NCBI GenBank assembly: GCA_900230115.1
Contig: LT907983.1
Span: 4,045,001-4,109,000, forward strand
DNA from: Spirosomataceae bacterium TFI 002
GTDB taxonomy: Bacteria > Bacteroidota > Bacteroidia > Cytophagales > Spirosomataceae
Direction of reading: 5' to 3'
Length of the DNA: 64,000 nucleotides
Positions within the stretch are counted from its first letter, which is position 1; each line of letters begins with the position of its first letter. The notes beneath the pieces are model-generated. The model searched no databases. It had not been told where the DNA came from and worked only from the letters and a program-made list of their open reading frames with translations. This document shows, one piece after another, positions 19,879 through 29,280 of this stretch. Made by a program: the position numbers and the translations under genes.

Positions 19879-20541
19879 TTAAGTTCTCCACAAGTAAGGA
19901 AATAGTATATATGATAAAGCGATGACGATGATATTGATTCCTGCTAAAATAACAAAATCGCTGCTGCTAGAATTCCATTCTAAGCCATCCATTGCGTTTT
20001 TTGTTATCCGCATCAAAATCATAAATGACGGCAAGATGATTGGGAAGCTCAAAAGTGCCATTAGCGAAGCTGTATTGTCGGCTTTAGCTGCAATTCCTGC
20101 AACTAATGTTAGTGTAGAAGCGAAACAAAAAGCTCCTAGCATTGATGCGGCTAAGTATTGGAAAAAGTCCTGTACAGGATTTCCTAAAAACAATGCATAG
20201 ACCCCAATTCCCAATAGAAGCAAAACGCTCATGAGAAGAAAATTGTAAATCAGCTTTGCCACTATAATGGAAGAGGCATTAGCAATGGTGTAAAAATATA
20301 TTTGTCTCTGTTTACTTTCCTGTTGGAAGCTCTTGGCAATGGCGTTTATAGCCGTGAAGAGTATGATGATCCAGAAAAGTGCATTCCATGTAATGGGATT
20401 TAACTGGTCTACTTTGAGCTTAAAGCTGAGGTAACAGATAAATACAGTAGAAATTACATAAAGGATAATACCACTTAATGCGTACCGATTACGGAGTTCA
20501 AGCAAAAGGTCTTTCCCAATAAGTGCTGCTATTTCTTTCAA
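19879..20541 (-). CDS. ccmB: Haem exporter permease CcmB
   Basis: A 220-residue permease with about six transmembrane helices. The N-terminal cytosolic stretch MKEIAALIGKDLLLELRNRY is characteristic of CcmB. It is expected to pair with the ATPase CcmA, whose gene is not in this cluster and must lie elsewhere. First gene of the minus-strand operon ccmB-ccmC-ccmD-ccmE-menF, divergent from galK. Confidence 0.88.
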   Translation of the reverse strand: MKEIAALIGKDLLLELRNRYALSGIILYVISTVFICYLSFKLKVDQLNPITWNALFWIIILFTAINAIAKSFQQESKQRQIYFYTIANASSIIVAKLIYNFLLMSVLLLLGIGVYALFLGNPVQDFFQYLAASMLGAFCFASTLTLVAGIAAKADNTASLMALLSFPIILPSFMILMRITKNAMDGLEWNSSSSDFVILAGINIIVIALSYILFPYLWRT

Positions 20542-20676
20542 TGTTTGTCGATCAGGTCGGCAATTTAGCTCTCAAAGTTTTTAGTTTTAAATTAAATGAA
20601 AGAAAATGCCGTAACAAGCTAGAAAATTGTGGTCTAGTACAGCATTTCTACTTTAATTTGTGTCTCAAAGAATACT

Positions 20677-21834
20677 ATGAGTTATTTAGATAAAATTACT
20701 ACGGGTTTTAAAGATGTTTTTGGGCACAAACCAGAATTGACAGTTCGTGCTCCTGGCAGGGTAAATCTACTCGGAGAACATACTGATTACAATGGCGGAT
20801 TTGTGCTTCCAGCAGCAATAGACAAGGCCATCTATTTTAGTATTGCCAAAAGAGATGATGATAAGGTGGAGCTTTTCGCTTTTGACTTAGGTGAAAAAGT
20901 AAGTACTAGTCTTGATGATCTCGTCAAGAATAAGAAGTCTTGGGCCAATTTCTTAATTGGTGTGATGGCCGTTTTGAAATCAAAAGGACATCAATTTTCA
21001 CAAGGAGTTAATGTCTGTTTTGGTGGTGATGTGCCTTTGGGTGCTGGATTGTCGAGTTCGGCAGCCGTGGAAAGTGGAATGGGGACAGCACTTAATATTC
21101 TTTTCGACCTTGGGCTTAGCAAAAAAGAAATTGCACTTACAGCTCAGCAAGCAGAACACGAGTTTGCCGGAGTAAAATGTGGCATCATGGATATGTATGC
21201 TTCCGTTTTTGGTGAAAAAGGATCACTTATTAAACTCGATTGTAAATCTATTGAGCATACTTATCTGCCTTTTGAGCTAAAATCTCATTCTGTGATTTTA
21301 TTTGACACAGGTGTAAAGCATAATTTAGGAGATTCGGAGTATAATAAACGTAGAGAAGAATGTGAAAGTGGCGTTAGTCTATTGCAAAAATATTATACAG
21401 GAATTGAGTTCCTGCGAGATGTAAGTGAAGAGCAATTGAATGCCCATAAAGCGGAGTTTGACGAAACAGTGTATAAGAGATGTAAATATGTGGTGGACGA
21501 AACAAGCCGCATGAGGAACGCAACTAATCTACTGGAGCAAAACAACTTGAAGGCATTTGGTCAATTAATGTTTCAAACCCATAGAGGTTTGCAACATGAA
21601 TACGAAGTGAGTTGTCCTGAGTTAGATTTTCTAGTTGATCAGGTGGATGGCAATGAGGCCGTACTTGGAGCTAGAATGATGGGAGGTGGGTTCGGTGGAT
21701 GTACAATAAACATTATCGACAACGAAAGCGTTGATCGCATTACTGATCAACTAGCTCAAGCATATAAGGATGCTTTTGGAATAGATTTAAAATCTTACAA
21801 AGTCGCGATAACTAATGGTTGTGAAGCGGTTTGA
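20677..21834 (+). CDS. galK: Galactokinase
   Basis: GHMP kinase of 385 residues that phosphorylates galactose to galactose 1-phosphate (Leloir pathway). The galactokinase signature RAPGRVNLLGEHTDYNGG is near 24-41, the ATP-binding PLGAGLSSSAA near 125-135, and the third GHMP motif MMGGGFGGCTI near 340-350. No galT, galE or galM is adjacent. glpD follows after 41 bp on the same strand, suggesting a small carbon-use operon. Confidence 0.95.
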   Translation: MSYLDKITTGFKDVFGHKPELTVRAPGRVNLLGEHTDYNGGFVLPAAIDKAIYFSIAKRDDDKVELFAFDLGEKVSTSLDDLVKNKKSWANFLIGVMAVLKSKGHQFSQGVNVCFGGDVPLGAGLSSSAAVESGMGTALNILFDLGLSKKEIALTAQQAEHEFAGVKCGIMDMYASVFGEKGSLIKLDCKSIEHTYLPFELKSHSVILFDTGVKHNLGDSEYNKRREECESGVSLLQKYYTGIEFLRDVSEEQLNAHKAEFDETVYKRCKYVVDETSRMRNATNLLEQNNLKAFGQLMFQTHRGLQHEYEVSCPELDFLVDQVDGNEAVLGARMMGGGFGGCTINIIDNESVDRITDQLAQAYKDAFGIDLKSYKVAITNGCEAV

Positions 21835-21875
21835 TTTTAGGAAAATGTTGAAAAAATATAAAGCATAATTAAGAA

Positions 21876-23519
21876 ATGAATCGCCAAGAGAATCTAAATC
21901 AGCTGAAAACCGAACAATTTGACCTTTGTATAATTGGAGGCGGGGCGAGTGGTGCGGGTGCTGCTTTAGATGCTACCTTGCGTGGGCTTAAGGTTTGCCT
22001 TATAGAGAAAGAAGATTTCGCAGCAGAGACTTCTTCAAAATCCACAAAGCTGATACATGGTGGCGTTCGTTACCTTGAGCAAGCATTTAAAAAGTTGGAT
22101 TTTGGACAACTCAAGCAGGTGAAGCATGGTCTTGAGGAAAGACATATTGTACTTTCTGTAGCACCACACTTAGCTAAGCCATTAGGGTTAATTACACCAG
22201 TTTTTACTTGGGTAGAAGGGCTGTACTATACAATAGGGCTAAAAATATATGGGCTCTTTGCAAAAGATGATAACATGCCCAAAGCTCGCTGGCTAAGTAA
22301 AGCAGAGACCCTGAGCAGGATTTCAACGCTAAATCCAAAACTTCACAGTTCAGTTTTATATTATGATGGTCAGCTAGACGATGCACGTTTTTGTTTGGCT
22401 TTGGCACATACAGCAGATGATGCAGGGGCTTGCGTGATGAACCACACTTCGTTAACATCATTTGAAAAAGATGAAGCCGGAAAGTTAAAAGCGGCAGTTG
22501 TATTTGATCATATTGGGAATGAAGAGATTAAAGTAGAAGCCAAAGTATTTTTGAATTGTACGGGTCCTTTTGCTGATCACATCCGTCTGATGGCAAACCC
22601 TGAGGAAGAACTTAGGATGCGTCCAAGTAAAGGAGTGCATATCATGATTCCAAAAGAATTTTTACCCGGTAAGGATGCCATGTTAATTCCTAAGACCAAA
22701 GATGGGAGAGTGGTTTTTGTAATACCATTTGAGGGTGAAGTGATGGTAGGGACTACGGATGACGCTTATAATAAATTGAATGAAGAACCAATCTTGGAAG
22801 TGGCAGAAGTTGACTTTTTGCTCGAAACACTGGAACGCTTCTTTATTAAAAAGCCTACAAAAAGTGATATAAAGGCAGGTTTTGGTGGACTCAGGCCTTT
22901 ACTCGCTCCCAAAACTGGAGGCAAAAAAGGTACTAAATCATTGCTACGAGATCATGAAGTTGAACATGATGAAACCTCTAACCTTGTAAGTCTTTTAGGA
23001 GGAAAATGGACCACCTATAGATTAATGGCTCAGGATGCAATTGACGAGGTAGTTCTTTTGCTCAAACAAGATTCAAAAAGTAGAACTGCTAAATATAAAT
23101 TGGTAGGAAGCAGGGAAAAAGGATTTGATTATCGTGCATATTTGAGAAAGGCAGAAAACTTTGGTTTACAAGAAGACAGCATTGAGCACTTAGTGAGTAA
23201 ATATGGAGATCAATCCATGAAGTTTTTAGATCTTTTTTTAGAGGATGAGACATTAATGAACAAAATTGATCCAGCATACCCCTATATATTCGCTGAAGTA
23301 GTTTACACCATCAGAAATGAAATGGCTGTAAGTCTAAGAGACTTTTTTGCAAGAAGAATTCGCTTTGAGATCAAGGATTGGAATGCTTTACTAGTTGCAA
23401 TACCCAAAGTTGCGGAGGTTTTTGCCAAAGAATTTGGGTGGTCTCAAGAGCACAAAACAAAAATGAGCGACGAGTATTTTAACCTCATTACTGAATTTAA
23501 AAAAAGAGCAGCGGTTTAG
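21876..23519 (+). CDS. glpD: Glycerol-3-phosphate dehydrogenase (FAD, quinone-linked)
   Basis: Oxidises glycerol 3-phosphate to dihydroxyacetone phosphate, passing electrons to menaquinone at the inner membrane. The 547-residue length fits GlpD. FAD-binding IGGGASGAGAALDATLRG is at about 19-36, and KSTKLIHGGVRYLEQ near 58-72 is the GlpD signature. The C-terminal helical domain (from about 400) is present. No glpF or glpK nearby. Located between galK and feoA. Confidence 0.94.
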   Translation: MNRQENLNQLKTEQFDLCIIGGGASGAGAALDATLRGLKVCLIEKEDFAAETSSKSTKLIHGGVRYLEQAFKKLDFGQLKQVKHGLEERHIVLSVAPHLAKPLGLITPVFTWVEGLYYTIGLKIYGLFAKDDNMPKARWLSKAETLSRISTLNPKLHSSVLYYDGQLDDARFCLALAHTADDAGACVMNHTSLTSFEKDEAGKLKAAVVFDHIGNEEIKVEAKVFLNCTGPFADHIRLMANPEEELRMRPSKGVHIMIPKEFLPGKDAMLIPKTKDGRVVFVIPFEGEVMVGTTDDAYNKLNEEPILEVAEVDFLLETLERFFIKKPTKSDIKAGFGGLRPLLAPKTGGKKGTKSLLRDHEVEHDETSNLVSLLGGKWTTYRLMAQDAIDEVVLLLKQDSKSRTAKYKLVGSREKGFDYRAYLRKAENFGLQEDSIEHLVSKYGDQSMKFLDLFLEDETLMNKIDPAYPYIFAEVVYTIRNEMAVSLRDFFARRIRFEIKDWNALLVAIPKVAEVFAKEFGWSQEHKTKMSDEYFNLITEFKKRAAV

Positions 23520-23577
23520 GTGAACCAAGTATATATCATCCTTGTTAAACCGTTACTTAGACTAATTATAAATAGTT

Positions 23578-23805
23578 ATGGCTTCTTTAGCAGACCTAAG
23601 GGAAGGTCAAAGGGCAATTATAAAATCATTGGACAATGAAATCACAGCTCCCAAGCTGTTGGAAATGGGCTTTATGCCTGGTACCGCGGTCCAAATGTTC
23701 AAAAAAGCTCCCCTAGGTTGTCCACTATGTTTTGTTTTTGAAGATAAATATCAGGTTTCTCTACGTACATCCGAAGCCCGTTCCATTGGTATAGAATTTG
23801 AATAA
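23578..23805 (+). CDS. feoA: Ferrous iron transport protein A
   Basis: A 75-residue SH3-like cytoplasmic protein that associates with FeoB. Typical FeoA features: DLREGQRAII near 5-14, LEMGFMPGT near 28-36 and ISLR-like VSLRTSEA near 60. Stop codon 3 bp before feoB. Confidence 0.93.
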   Translation: MASLADLREGQRAIIKSLDNEITAPKLLEMGFMPGTAVQMFKKAPLGCPLCFVFEDKYQVSLRTSEARSIGIEFE

Positions 23806-23808
23806 TAT

Positions 23809-25893
23809 ATGAAAGTTGCTCTTGTCGGGAATCCTAATTCGGGTAAAACCTCATTATTCAATCAACTTACGGGTTTGCATCAAAAAGTTGGGAACTTTCC
23901 AGGAGTTACAGTCGATAAAAAGACAGGTAAGGCCAAGCTGCCCAATGGAGTCACAATTACTGTTTTAGACCTTCCAGGTACGTATAGTTTATACCCAAAC
24001 TCTCTTGACGAAAATGTAGTATTAGATATTTTACTCAATCCAGATAATAGCGATTTTCCAGATATCATTGTTGCAGTAGTAGATGCTTCTAACTTGAAGA
24101 GAAGCTTATTGCTTTTTTATCAAGTCAAGGCTCTTGGTATTCCTTGTTTGTTGGTGCTCAATCAATTAGATGAAGCATTGGATAAAGGTATAGTGCTAGA
24201 TCCACAGAAACTTTCTGAAAAATTGGATGTGGATGTGCTCGAAATTAATGCGAGAGAGGGATTAGGAATTAATAATTTGAAGGATATTCTCGCTAGACCT
24301 CAAGTTTTGAAAGAACTTGAAGTAGAAGACTTAAGTCCAGAATATACCAAAGTTGCCAAAGAAGTTGGGGAGTTTTTAAATGAGCCCAACCAATACAGAA
24401 ATTTACAAATAGCAGCTCAAGGTGAAAAACTAAGTTTTTTGACCACAGCTGAATTTGTAGGAATAGAGAAGATTAAAAAAGAACTTAACTTCATACCTTC
24501 CAAATTTCAGACTTGGGAAACCATGATGAGGTTTGGAGCTATTAGTGAGCTTCAGAAAGAGGTTCAAAGAACAAAAAATACAGAAATAACCACTTCTTGG
24601 TTAGATAAAATCCTTTTACATAAGGTATGGGGCTACGTTATTTTTGCTTTCATTTTAGGCTCTGTATTTCAAGCTGTTTTTGTTTTAGCCAATTATCCTG
24701 CCGACCTTATTGATGCTGGAATTGCAGCTTTAACGAGTACCCTCCGAGAGGTTCTTCCTGCTGGTAAATTTGCAGATTTACTTACCGATGGTCTTATTGC
24801 AGGTATAGGAGGCGTAGTGATATTTATACCTCAAATCGCACTGCTTTTTGGATTTATCACCATCATGGAAGAAACTGGCTACATGGCTAGGGTCATTGTG
24901 CTCATGGATAAGCTCGTAAGGAAATTTGGAATGAGCGGAAGAAGTGTAGTTCCTTTAATTTCTAGCATGGCTTGTGCGGTACCGGCTATTATGTCGGCTC
25001 GTACAATTGGGAATTGGAAAGAACGTATAGTCACAATAATGGTAACTCCGCTTATGAGTTGCCAAGCTAGGTTACCTATTTACACGATTTTAATTGCCCT
25101 TGTAGTTCCCAATGAGCTGTTTTTAGGATTCATTGGTTATCAAGGTCTAGCATTGATGGGGCTTTACTTTTTGGGTGCAATAAGTGCATTGCTTGCAGGA
25201 TTGGTAATAAAGAAGTTTATCAAAAGTGATTCTAAAAGCATGTTTTTTATGGAATTGCCAGCTTTTCGTCCTCCTCGTTGGTCAGAAGTGGCATATACCA
25301 TTTATGAAAAATCTAAAACTTTCGTTTTAGAAGCAGGAAAGGTTATTCTAGCTATATCATTGGTACTATGGGTACTTTCAAGTTATGGACCAGGAGAGTC
25401 ATTTTCAGGAGCAGAAGAAAGAATTGTTCAAGCTTCGCCGGAGTTACAAGGGGCGGAACTGGAAGACGCAATCGCAGCAGAAAAACTTCAAAACTCGTAT
25501 GCAGGGCATTTTGGCAAAACAATAGAGCCAGTTATCAGGCCGCTAGGTTATGATTGGAAAATTGGAATTGCACTTATAGCCAGCTTTGCGGCCAGAGAGG
25601 TTTTTGTAGGAACCATGTCTACCATTTATAGTATAGGGTCCAAAACCGAAGAAGATGGTACCATAAAAGCTAGACTGAAAAGAGAGAAAGATCCAGTAAC
25701 AGGAGAACCTGTCTTTGGTGTTGCAACCTCCTTTTCTCTTTTGGTATTTTATGTTTTTGCAATGATGTGTATGAGTACCATAGCTGTGGTATATCGTGAA
25801 ACCAAGGGATGGAAATGGCCAATGATTCAGCTGGCATACATGAGCGTGTTAGCTTATGTTGCTGCATTTATTGTATATCAACTCCTTAAGTAA
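23809..25893 (+). CDS. feoB: Ferrous iron transporter FeoB
   Basis: GTP-gated Fe(II) uptake protein of 694 residues. The N-terminal G domain has G1 GNPNSGKTS (7-15), G3 DLPG near 50 and a G4-like LNQLDEA near 120 (family consensus NMxD). The C-terminal half has about 10 helices with both gate motifs, including SMACAVPAIMSAR near 385. Together with feoA it forms the iron uptake operon, directly after glpD. Its stop lies one base from the end of the converging rpe gene, with no terminator visible between them. Confidence 0.95.
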   Translation: MKVALVGNPNSGKTSLFNQLTGLHQKVGNFPGVTVDKKTGKAKLPNGVTITVLDLPGTYSLYPNSLDENVVLDILLNPDNSDFPDIIVAVVDASNLKRSLLLFYQVKALGIPCLLVLNQLDEALDKGIVLDPQKLSEKLDVDVLEINAREGLGINNLKDILARPQVLKELEVEDLSPEYTKVAKEVGEFLNEPNQYRNLQIAAQGEKLSFLTTAEFVGIEKIKKELNFIPSKFQTWETMMRFGAISELQKEVQRTKNTEITTSWLDKILLHKVWGYVIFAFILGSVFQAVFVLANYPADLIDAGIAALTSTLREVLPAGKFADLLTDGLIAGIGGVVIFIPQIALLFGFITIMEETGYMARVIVLMDKLVRKFGMSGRSVVPLISSMACAVPAIMSARTIGNWKERIVTIMVTPLMSCQARLPIYTILIALVVPNELFLGFIGYQGLALMGLYFLGAISALLAGLVIKKFIKSDSKSMFFMELPAFRPPRWSEVAYTIYEKSKTFVLEAGKVILAISLVLWVLSSYGPGESFSGAEERIVQASPELQGAELEDAIAAEKLQNSYAGHFGKTIEPVIRPLGYDWKIGIALIASFAAREVFVGTMSTIYSIGSKTEEDGTIKARLKREKDPVTGEPVFGVATSFSLLVFYVFAMMCMSTIAVVYRETKGWKWPMIQLAYMSVLAYVAAFIVYQLLK

Positions 25894-25894
25894 A

Positions 25895-26542
25895 TTACAG
25901 TTGCTTAAGGCCAGAAATTGTAGCTATTGGGTCTTGAGAACTAAAAACATACGAACCAGCAACTAAAGCATCTGCTCCAGCATCTACTAGTTGTTTTCCT
26001 GTTTTGTCATTTACACCACCGTCTATTTCAATCAAGGTATCTAAACCCTGAGCTTGTATCATAGCTTTAAGCTTCTTGACCTTTTCTATTGTTTGAGGAA
26101 TGAATTTTTGACCACCATATCCAGGATTTACTGACATAAGAAGGACCAAATCACAGTCCTGAATGATATCTTCCAAGACACTTACAGGAGTCGCTGGATT
26201 GAGTACAATACCTGCTTTGCAACCTGCTTCTTTTATTTGTCCCAAAGTGCGATGTATGTGTGGGCAGGCTTCATGATGAACCGTAATGATTTCGGCTCCT
26301 AATTTAGCAAATGTTTCGATGTATCGTTCTGGTTGAATGATCATTAGGTGTACATCGAGTGGCTTTTTGGCATGTTTTGCAATGGCCTCTATTACTGGCA
26401 TGCCGAAAGAGATATTTGGCACAAAAACACCATCCATAACATCTATATGAAACCAGTCTGCATCACTGGCATTTACCATTTCAATGTCTTTTTGCAAATT
26501 TGCAAAATCAGCTGCTAGAAGCGAAGGGGCGATTATGGGCAT
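25895..26542 (-). CDS. rpe: Ribulose-phosphate 3-epimerase
   Basis: Interconverts ribulose 5-phosphate and xylulose 5-phosphate (pentose phosphate pathway). A 215-residue TIM barrel beginning MPIIAPSLLAADFANL, with metal/catalytic HIDVMDG near 33-39, DVHLMI near 63-68, MSVNPGYGGQKF near 137-148 and EIDGGV near 173-178. Complete and typical. Confidence 0.96.
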   Translation of the reverse strand: MPIIAPSLLAADFANLQKDIEMVNASDADWFHIDVMDGVFVPNISFGMPVIEAIAKHAKKPLDVHLMIIQPERYIETFAKLGAEIITVHHEACPHIHRTLGQIKEAGCKAGIVLNPATPVSVLEDIIQDCDLVLLMSVNPGYGGQKFIPQTIEKVKKLKAMIQAQGLDTLIEIDGGVNDKTGKQLVDAGADALVAGSYVFSSQDPIATISGLKQL

Positions 26543-26601
26543 TTTGTTAGTTCTATTTCGCCTGCAATTTACGAATTTCCATGGACAAGGGTAGGGGAAA
26601 T

Positions 26602-26652
26602 GTCATTTACTAATTCAATGCTGTCATTCATGCTTAGATATGTGCAGTTTAC
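26602..26652 (+). promoter_or_regulatory. Three-copy 21-bp-period direct repeat, putative LytTR operator
   Basis: GTCATTTAC (26602), GTCATTCAT (26623) and GCAGTTTAC (26644) are spaced exactly 21 bp start to start, i.e. 9-base boxes with 12-base spacers. This is the known geometry of LytTR-domain binding sites. It lies 74 bp before the LytTR gene start at 26726. The core CATTTAC also occurs in the array at 59064-59110. Confidence 0.6.
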
Positions 26653-26725
26653 TCATTGTGGTCATATCGCTCTTCCATTAGTTATATGTTTGTTGCATAA
26701 TATGCTCAACATAAAACTAATACCC

Positions 26726-27061
26726 ATGAAAACACATACTCTTGCTGTCAACTACGGAAAGAAAAAGTTGCCTGTTTCTAATATTAAGTATATCGAAAGT
26801 GTATTTGGTAACTATAGCAGAATTCACCTTTGCGAAGGAGAAGATTACCTATCTTCTTTCACTTTAAAGCATTACCAAGAGCAACTCCGCAAAACCGATC
26901 GTTTTCGATTGGGTAGGAAAGGTCTTTTGATTAATATAGAACACCTCAAAATGTTAACAGAAGATGACACCGCTAAGTATGCAATATTGAAAAGCGGTGA
27001 AACATTTAAACTGTCTCGTAGGAAAGGAAAAAGTCTTGAGGTTTCGTTAAAGCTTTCATAA
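26726..27061 (+). CDS. Stand-alone LytTR DNA-binding protein (1)
   Basis: A 111-residue protein consisting of a LytTR domain only, with no receiver domain. I choose ATG 26726 because the resulting MKTHTLAVNYGKK matches the MKT…YGK start of the three other copies in this window; the longer frame would add 42 unrelated residues. Visible LytTR features: YIESVFGNYSRIHL (25-38), SSFTLK, GRKGLLINIEHL (71-82) and LSRRKGKSLE. Probably binds direct repeats as a dimer. Followed after 87 bp by a second copy. Confidence 0.85.
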   Translation: MKTHTLAVNYGKKKLPVSNIKYIESVFGNYSRIHLCEGEDYLSSFTLKHYQEQLRKTDRFRLGRKGLLINIEHLKMLTEDDTAKYAILKSGETFKLSRRKGKSLEVSLKLS

Positions 27062-27148
27062 TTAGGTAGATATACCCTACAGGTTGGGAGGATATACTCT
27101 TTTAGTGAAAAAGTGTAATAACTAGCTTTGGTTATAAATTTTATAGCC

Positions 27149-27505
27149 ATGAAAACCTCTACCTTTCAAACCCTCACAATCGACTACGGAAAAACAACTT
27201 TTCCTATTAATAGGATTTGCTATATCGAAAGCAAATTTGGTAATTATTCCAATATCGTTTTGACACATGCCGGGAGCCACCTTACTTCATTTACACTTAA
27301 AAGATATTGCGATGAGCTTTCAACTTTCGATAGTTTCATCCAAGGTAGTAAGGGCTTGCTGATTAACCTTAAGCACCTTAAAAATATACGAACAGAGAAC
27401 GACGGCTTATACGCTGTGATGAGCAATGGTACAAAGCTAAAACTAAGCCGAAGAAAAGGGAAAGAACTTTTATGTCATCTTTCTGAAAGGGCTTTTTCTT
27501 TATAA
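27149..27505 (+). CDS. Stand-alone LytTR DNA-binding protein (2)
   Basis: A 118-residue LytTR-only protein, paralogue of the preceding gene. Start set at ATG 27149 (MKTSTFQTLTIDYGK), dropping seven residues of the longest frame to match the family. Motifs YIESKFGNYSNIVL, TSFTLKRY, SKGLLINLKHLK and LSRRKGKELL are present. No 21-bp array lies directly upstream, so it may be co-transcribed with copy 1. The gene for a secreted fibre-like protein follows. Confidence 0.83.
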   Translation: MKTSTFQTLTIDYGKTTFPINRICYIESKFGNYSNIVLTHAGSHLTSFTLKRYCDELSTFDSFIQGSKGLLINLKHLKNIRTENDGLYAVMSNGTKLKLSRRKGKELLCHLSERAFSL

Positions 27506-27550
27506 TTACGCTTTCGTATTTCCAAATATTTGGGAATTATTTTATTGAAT

Positions 27551-27590
27551 GACCATTAAATAAAACATTTGACCATTGGATAAAACATTT
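27551..27590 (+). repeat. 20-bp tandem repeat upstream of fibre-like protein gene, putative regulator site
   Basis: GACCATTAAATAAAACATTT is followed at once by GACCATTGGATAAAACATTT (18 of 20 identical). The repeated ACCATT resembles the ACCAA/ACCATTTAC boxes of the LytTR arrays in the same orientation relative to the gene, but the period is 20 rather than 21 bp. It ends 68 bp before the start codon at 27659. Confidence 0.5.
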
Positions 27591-27658
27591 AAAATCAAGT
27601 CAGTAAGTCTTCTTAAATTTATCATATCGAAATAAACAAACACTTAAATATTAATGAC

Positions 27659-28852
27659 ATGAAAAGAATTATACTGCTTTTGGGAATAATAACCCTCTGT
27701 TTTTTTGAAAGTAATGCTCAGTCCTTTGAGTTAACACCTACAGATGGATTTTTAAAGTCATCCTCACCTGATTTATTCATTACGGGATCTAGTGATCCAG
27801 AAATTAGAGGACAAAGATCTTCTGGTTCTATTTCGAGTCCTGCTGTAGTTTCGAATAATTCTGCTTTGTTAGAGATGATAGGAGTTGGTCATAATGGATC
27901 GGGCTTTACAAGTGACCGAGTAAAAATAAGGATGGCAACTTCTCAGGCATGGACAAGTTCTGCTAATGGAACGAATATTCAATTTTCGACTACAGCTAAT
28001 GGTACCCAGTCTATGATAGAAAGAATGAGGCTAACCGATGGAGGAGATTTGGGAATTGGTACTTCAGCTCCTATAGCAAAACTTGAAGTTGCAAATTCAT
28101 CAACAGGAAGTACTAATCCTAGTATGAGATTGGTTCATTCTTCCGCAACTGGGTTTAACAGGATATTAATGTCGAATTTATCGAGATCAAGTGATTGGAT
28201 GCTTTCCTCAAATGTATCTTCGACCGATGCTAGTTCTAGATGGAACATTTGGTACACAGGAATTGGTAATGTTTTCACAACAACAGGAGATGGCAATGTA
28301 GGAATTGGGAACAGTAATCCAACATCTAAACTAGCAATTAACCATAGTTACAGTGGAACTTCTTCTTTTGATGCTCATTTAGACTTAAAGGCTACAAGTA
28401 CTTTTTCAGGCATAAACTTTACGGACAATTCTACATCAAATAAAATGACTGTTCTGTCCTATACTAAGAGTGCTACTCCATCTGCTAATTACTTGTTGTT
28501 CAATACGCAAGATGGAAATGCTATGATAATTAGAGGAGACAGAGAAGTTACTCATTATTCCTACACCAAGCTTGGTCAAAGTGCACCGGGAATTCAAATG
28601 AAGAAACTAACAGGTACAACGGACTCTGACTCTCAAACCCTTATTGCTCATGGATTGGATTGGACTAAGATTTTAGATGTATCAGTATTTATAAATAATA
28701 ATTTAAATAATGTTAAATACCCGCCTCAAGAGAATACAGGTTCAACTTTGGAATATAGGATGTATGTAAATTCAATCAATATTGGTTTAGCCAATGTTTC
28801 TTCAGGTTTACAAGGAAATAGTTATGAAATATTAATAACTTACGAAGAGTAA
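27659..28852 (+). CDS. Secreted tail-fibre-like repeat protein
   Basis: A 397-residue protein with a clear signal peptide (MKRIILLLGIITLCFFESNAQ). The body has the G-x-x-G-I-G-T-x-x-P-x-x-K-L-E-V motif typical of fibre-like surface proteins in this phylum (GDLGIGTSAPIAKLEV near 123-138, then GNVGIGNSNPTSKLAI near 217-232). No chaperone-type peptidase S74 domain is seen; the end is an Ig-like strand pattern (NSYEILITYEE). Probably an exposed or released fibrous protein of unknown ligand. It sits downstream of two LytTR genes, with a 20-bp tandem repeat before it and a strong terminator after it. Confidence 0.75.
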   Translation: MKRIILLLGIITLCFFESNAQSFELTPTDGFLKSSSPDLFITGSSDPEIRGQRSSGSISSPAVVSNNSALLEMIGVGHNGSGFTSDRVKIRMATSQAWTSSANGTNIQFSTTANGTQSMIERMRLTDGGDLGIGTSAPIAKLEVANSSTGSTNPSMRLVHSSATGFNRILMSNLSRSSDWMLSSNVSSTDASSRWNIWYTGIGNVFTTTGDGNVGIGNSNPTSKLAINHSYSGTSSFDAHLDLKATSTFSGINFTDNSTSNKMTVLSYTKSATPSANYLLFNTQDGNAMIIRGDREVTHYSYTKLGQSAPGIQMKKLTGTTDSDSQTLIAHGLDWTKILDVSVFINNNLNNVKYPPQENTGSTLEYRMYVNSINIGLANVSSGLQGNSYEILITYEE

Positions 28853-28881
28853 TTTGTCAAATAAAACACATTTTTAAAGGA

Positions 28882-28909
28882 AAAACACCGCCAATCAGCG
28901 GTGTTTTTT
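28882..28909 (+). terminator. Terminator after fibre-like protein gene
   Basis: Stem AACACCGC / GCGGTGTT with a CAATCA loop followed by TTTTTT, 30 bp past the stop. Confidence 0.93.
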
Positions 28910-29280
28910 GTTAAAGCATTAATTGTCCAAGACGTTTTTTTAGCACTAAATCATTTATCTGTATTAAAGTTTTATTTACAGACTCGGTGATAGCTTTTGA
29001 AGCTGATAAACTTAACACCCAATGCTTATTTATTTAAACAATTATTACTACTAATTAGAAAGGTTATTTGGATTTGAATTAGTAACGTTTGGAGAGAAGC
29101 GATTTAATTATTATCAATTTTAAATACCTTATGTGTTGGTTTCAAAAGCTTTCTCACTGAAGAACTTAGCTAGGGTCGGTAGCATACGGATGGAGGTAAT
29201 TAATTTTCATTAGCTAGCACATAGTCAAGCTCTGTTTTGTCTTCAAATGGACAATACGCTAAGAAACTTGATTGATTAAA
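28910..29280. other. Intergenic stretch, nothing recognised
   Basis: About 370 bp between two terminators of converging genes. No coding frame or repeat array seen. Confidence 0.5.

Noticed and set aside
27068-27099. Repeated GATATAC words before LytTR gene 2
   Set aside because: Only two copies, 22 bp apart, without the core seen in the other arrays.
27522-27533. CCAAATATTTGG palindrome after LytTR gene 2
   Set aside because: No loop and no strong T-run; could be part of an operator but too short to call.
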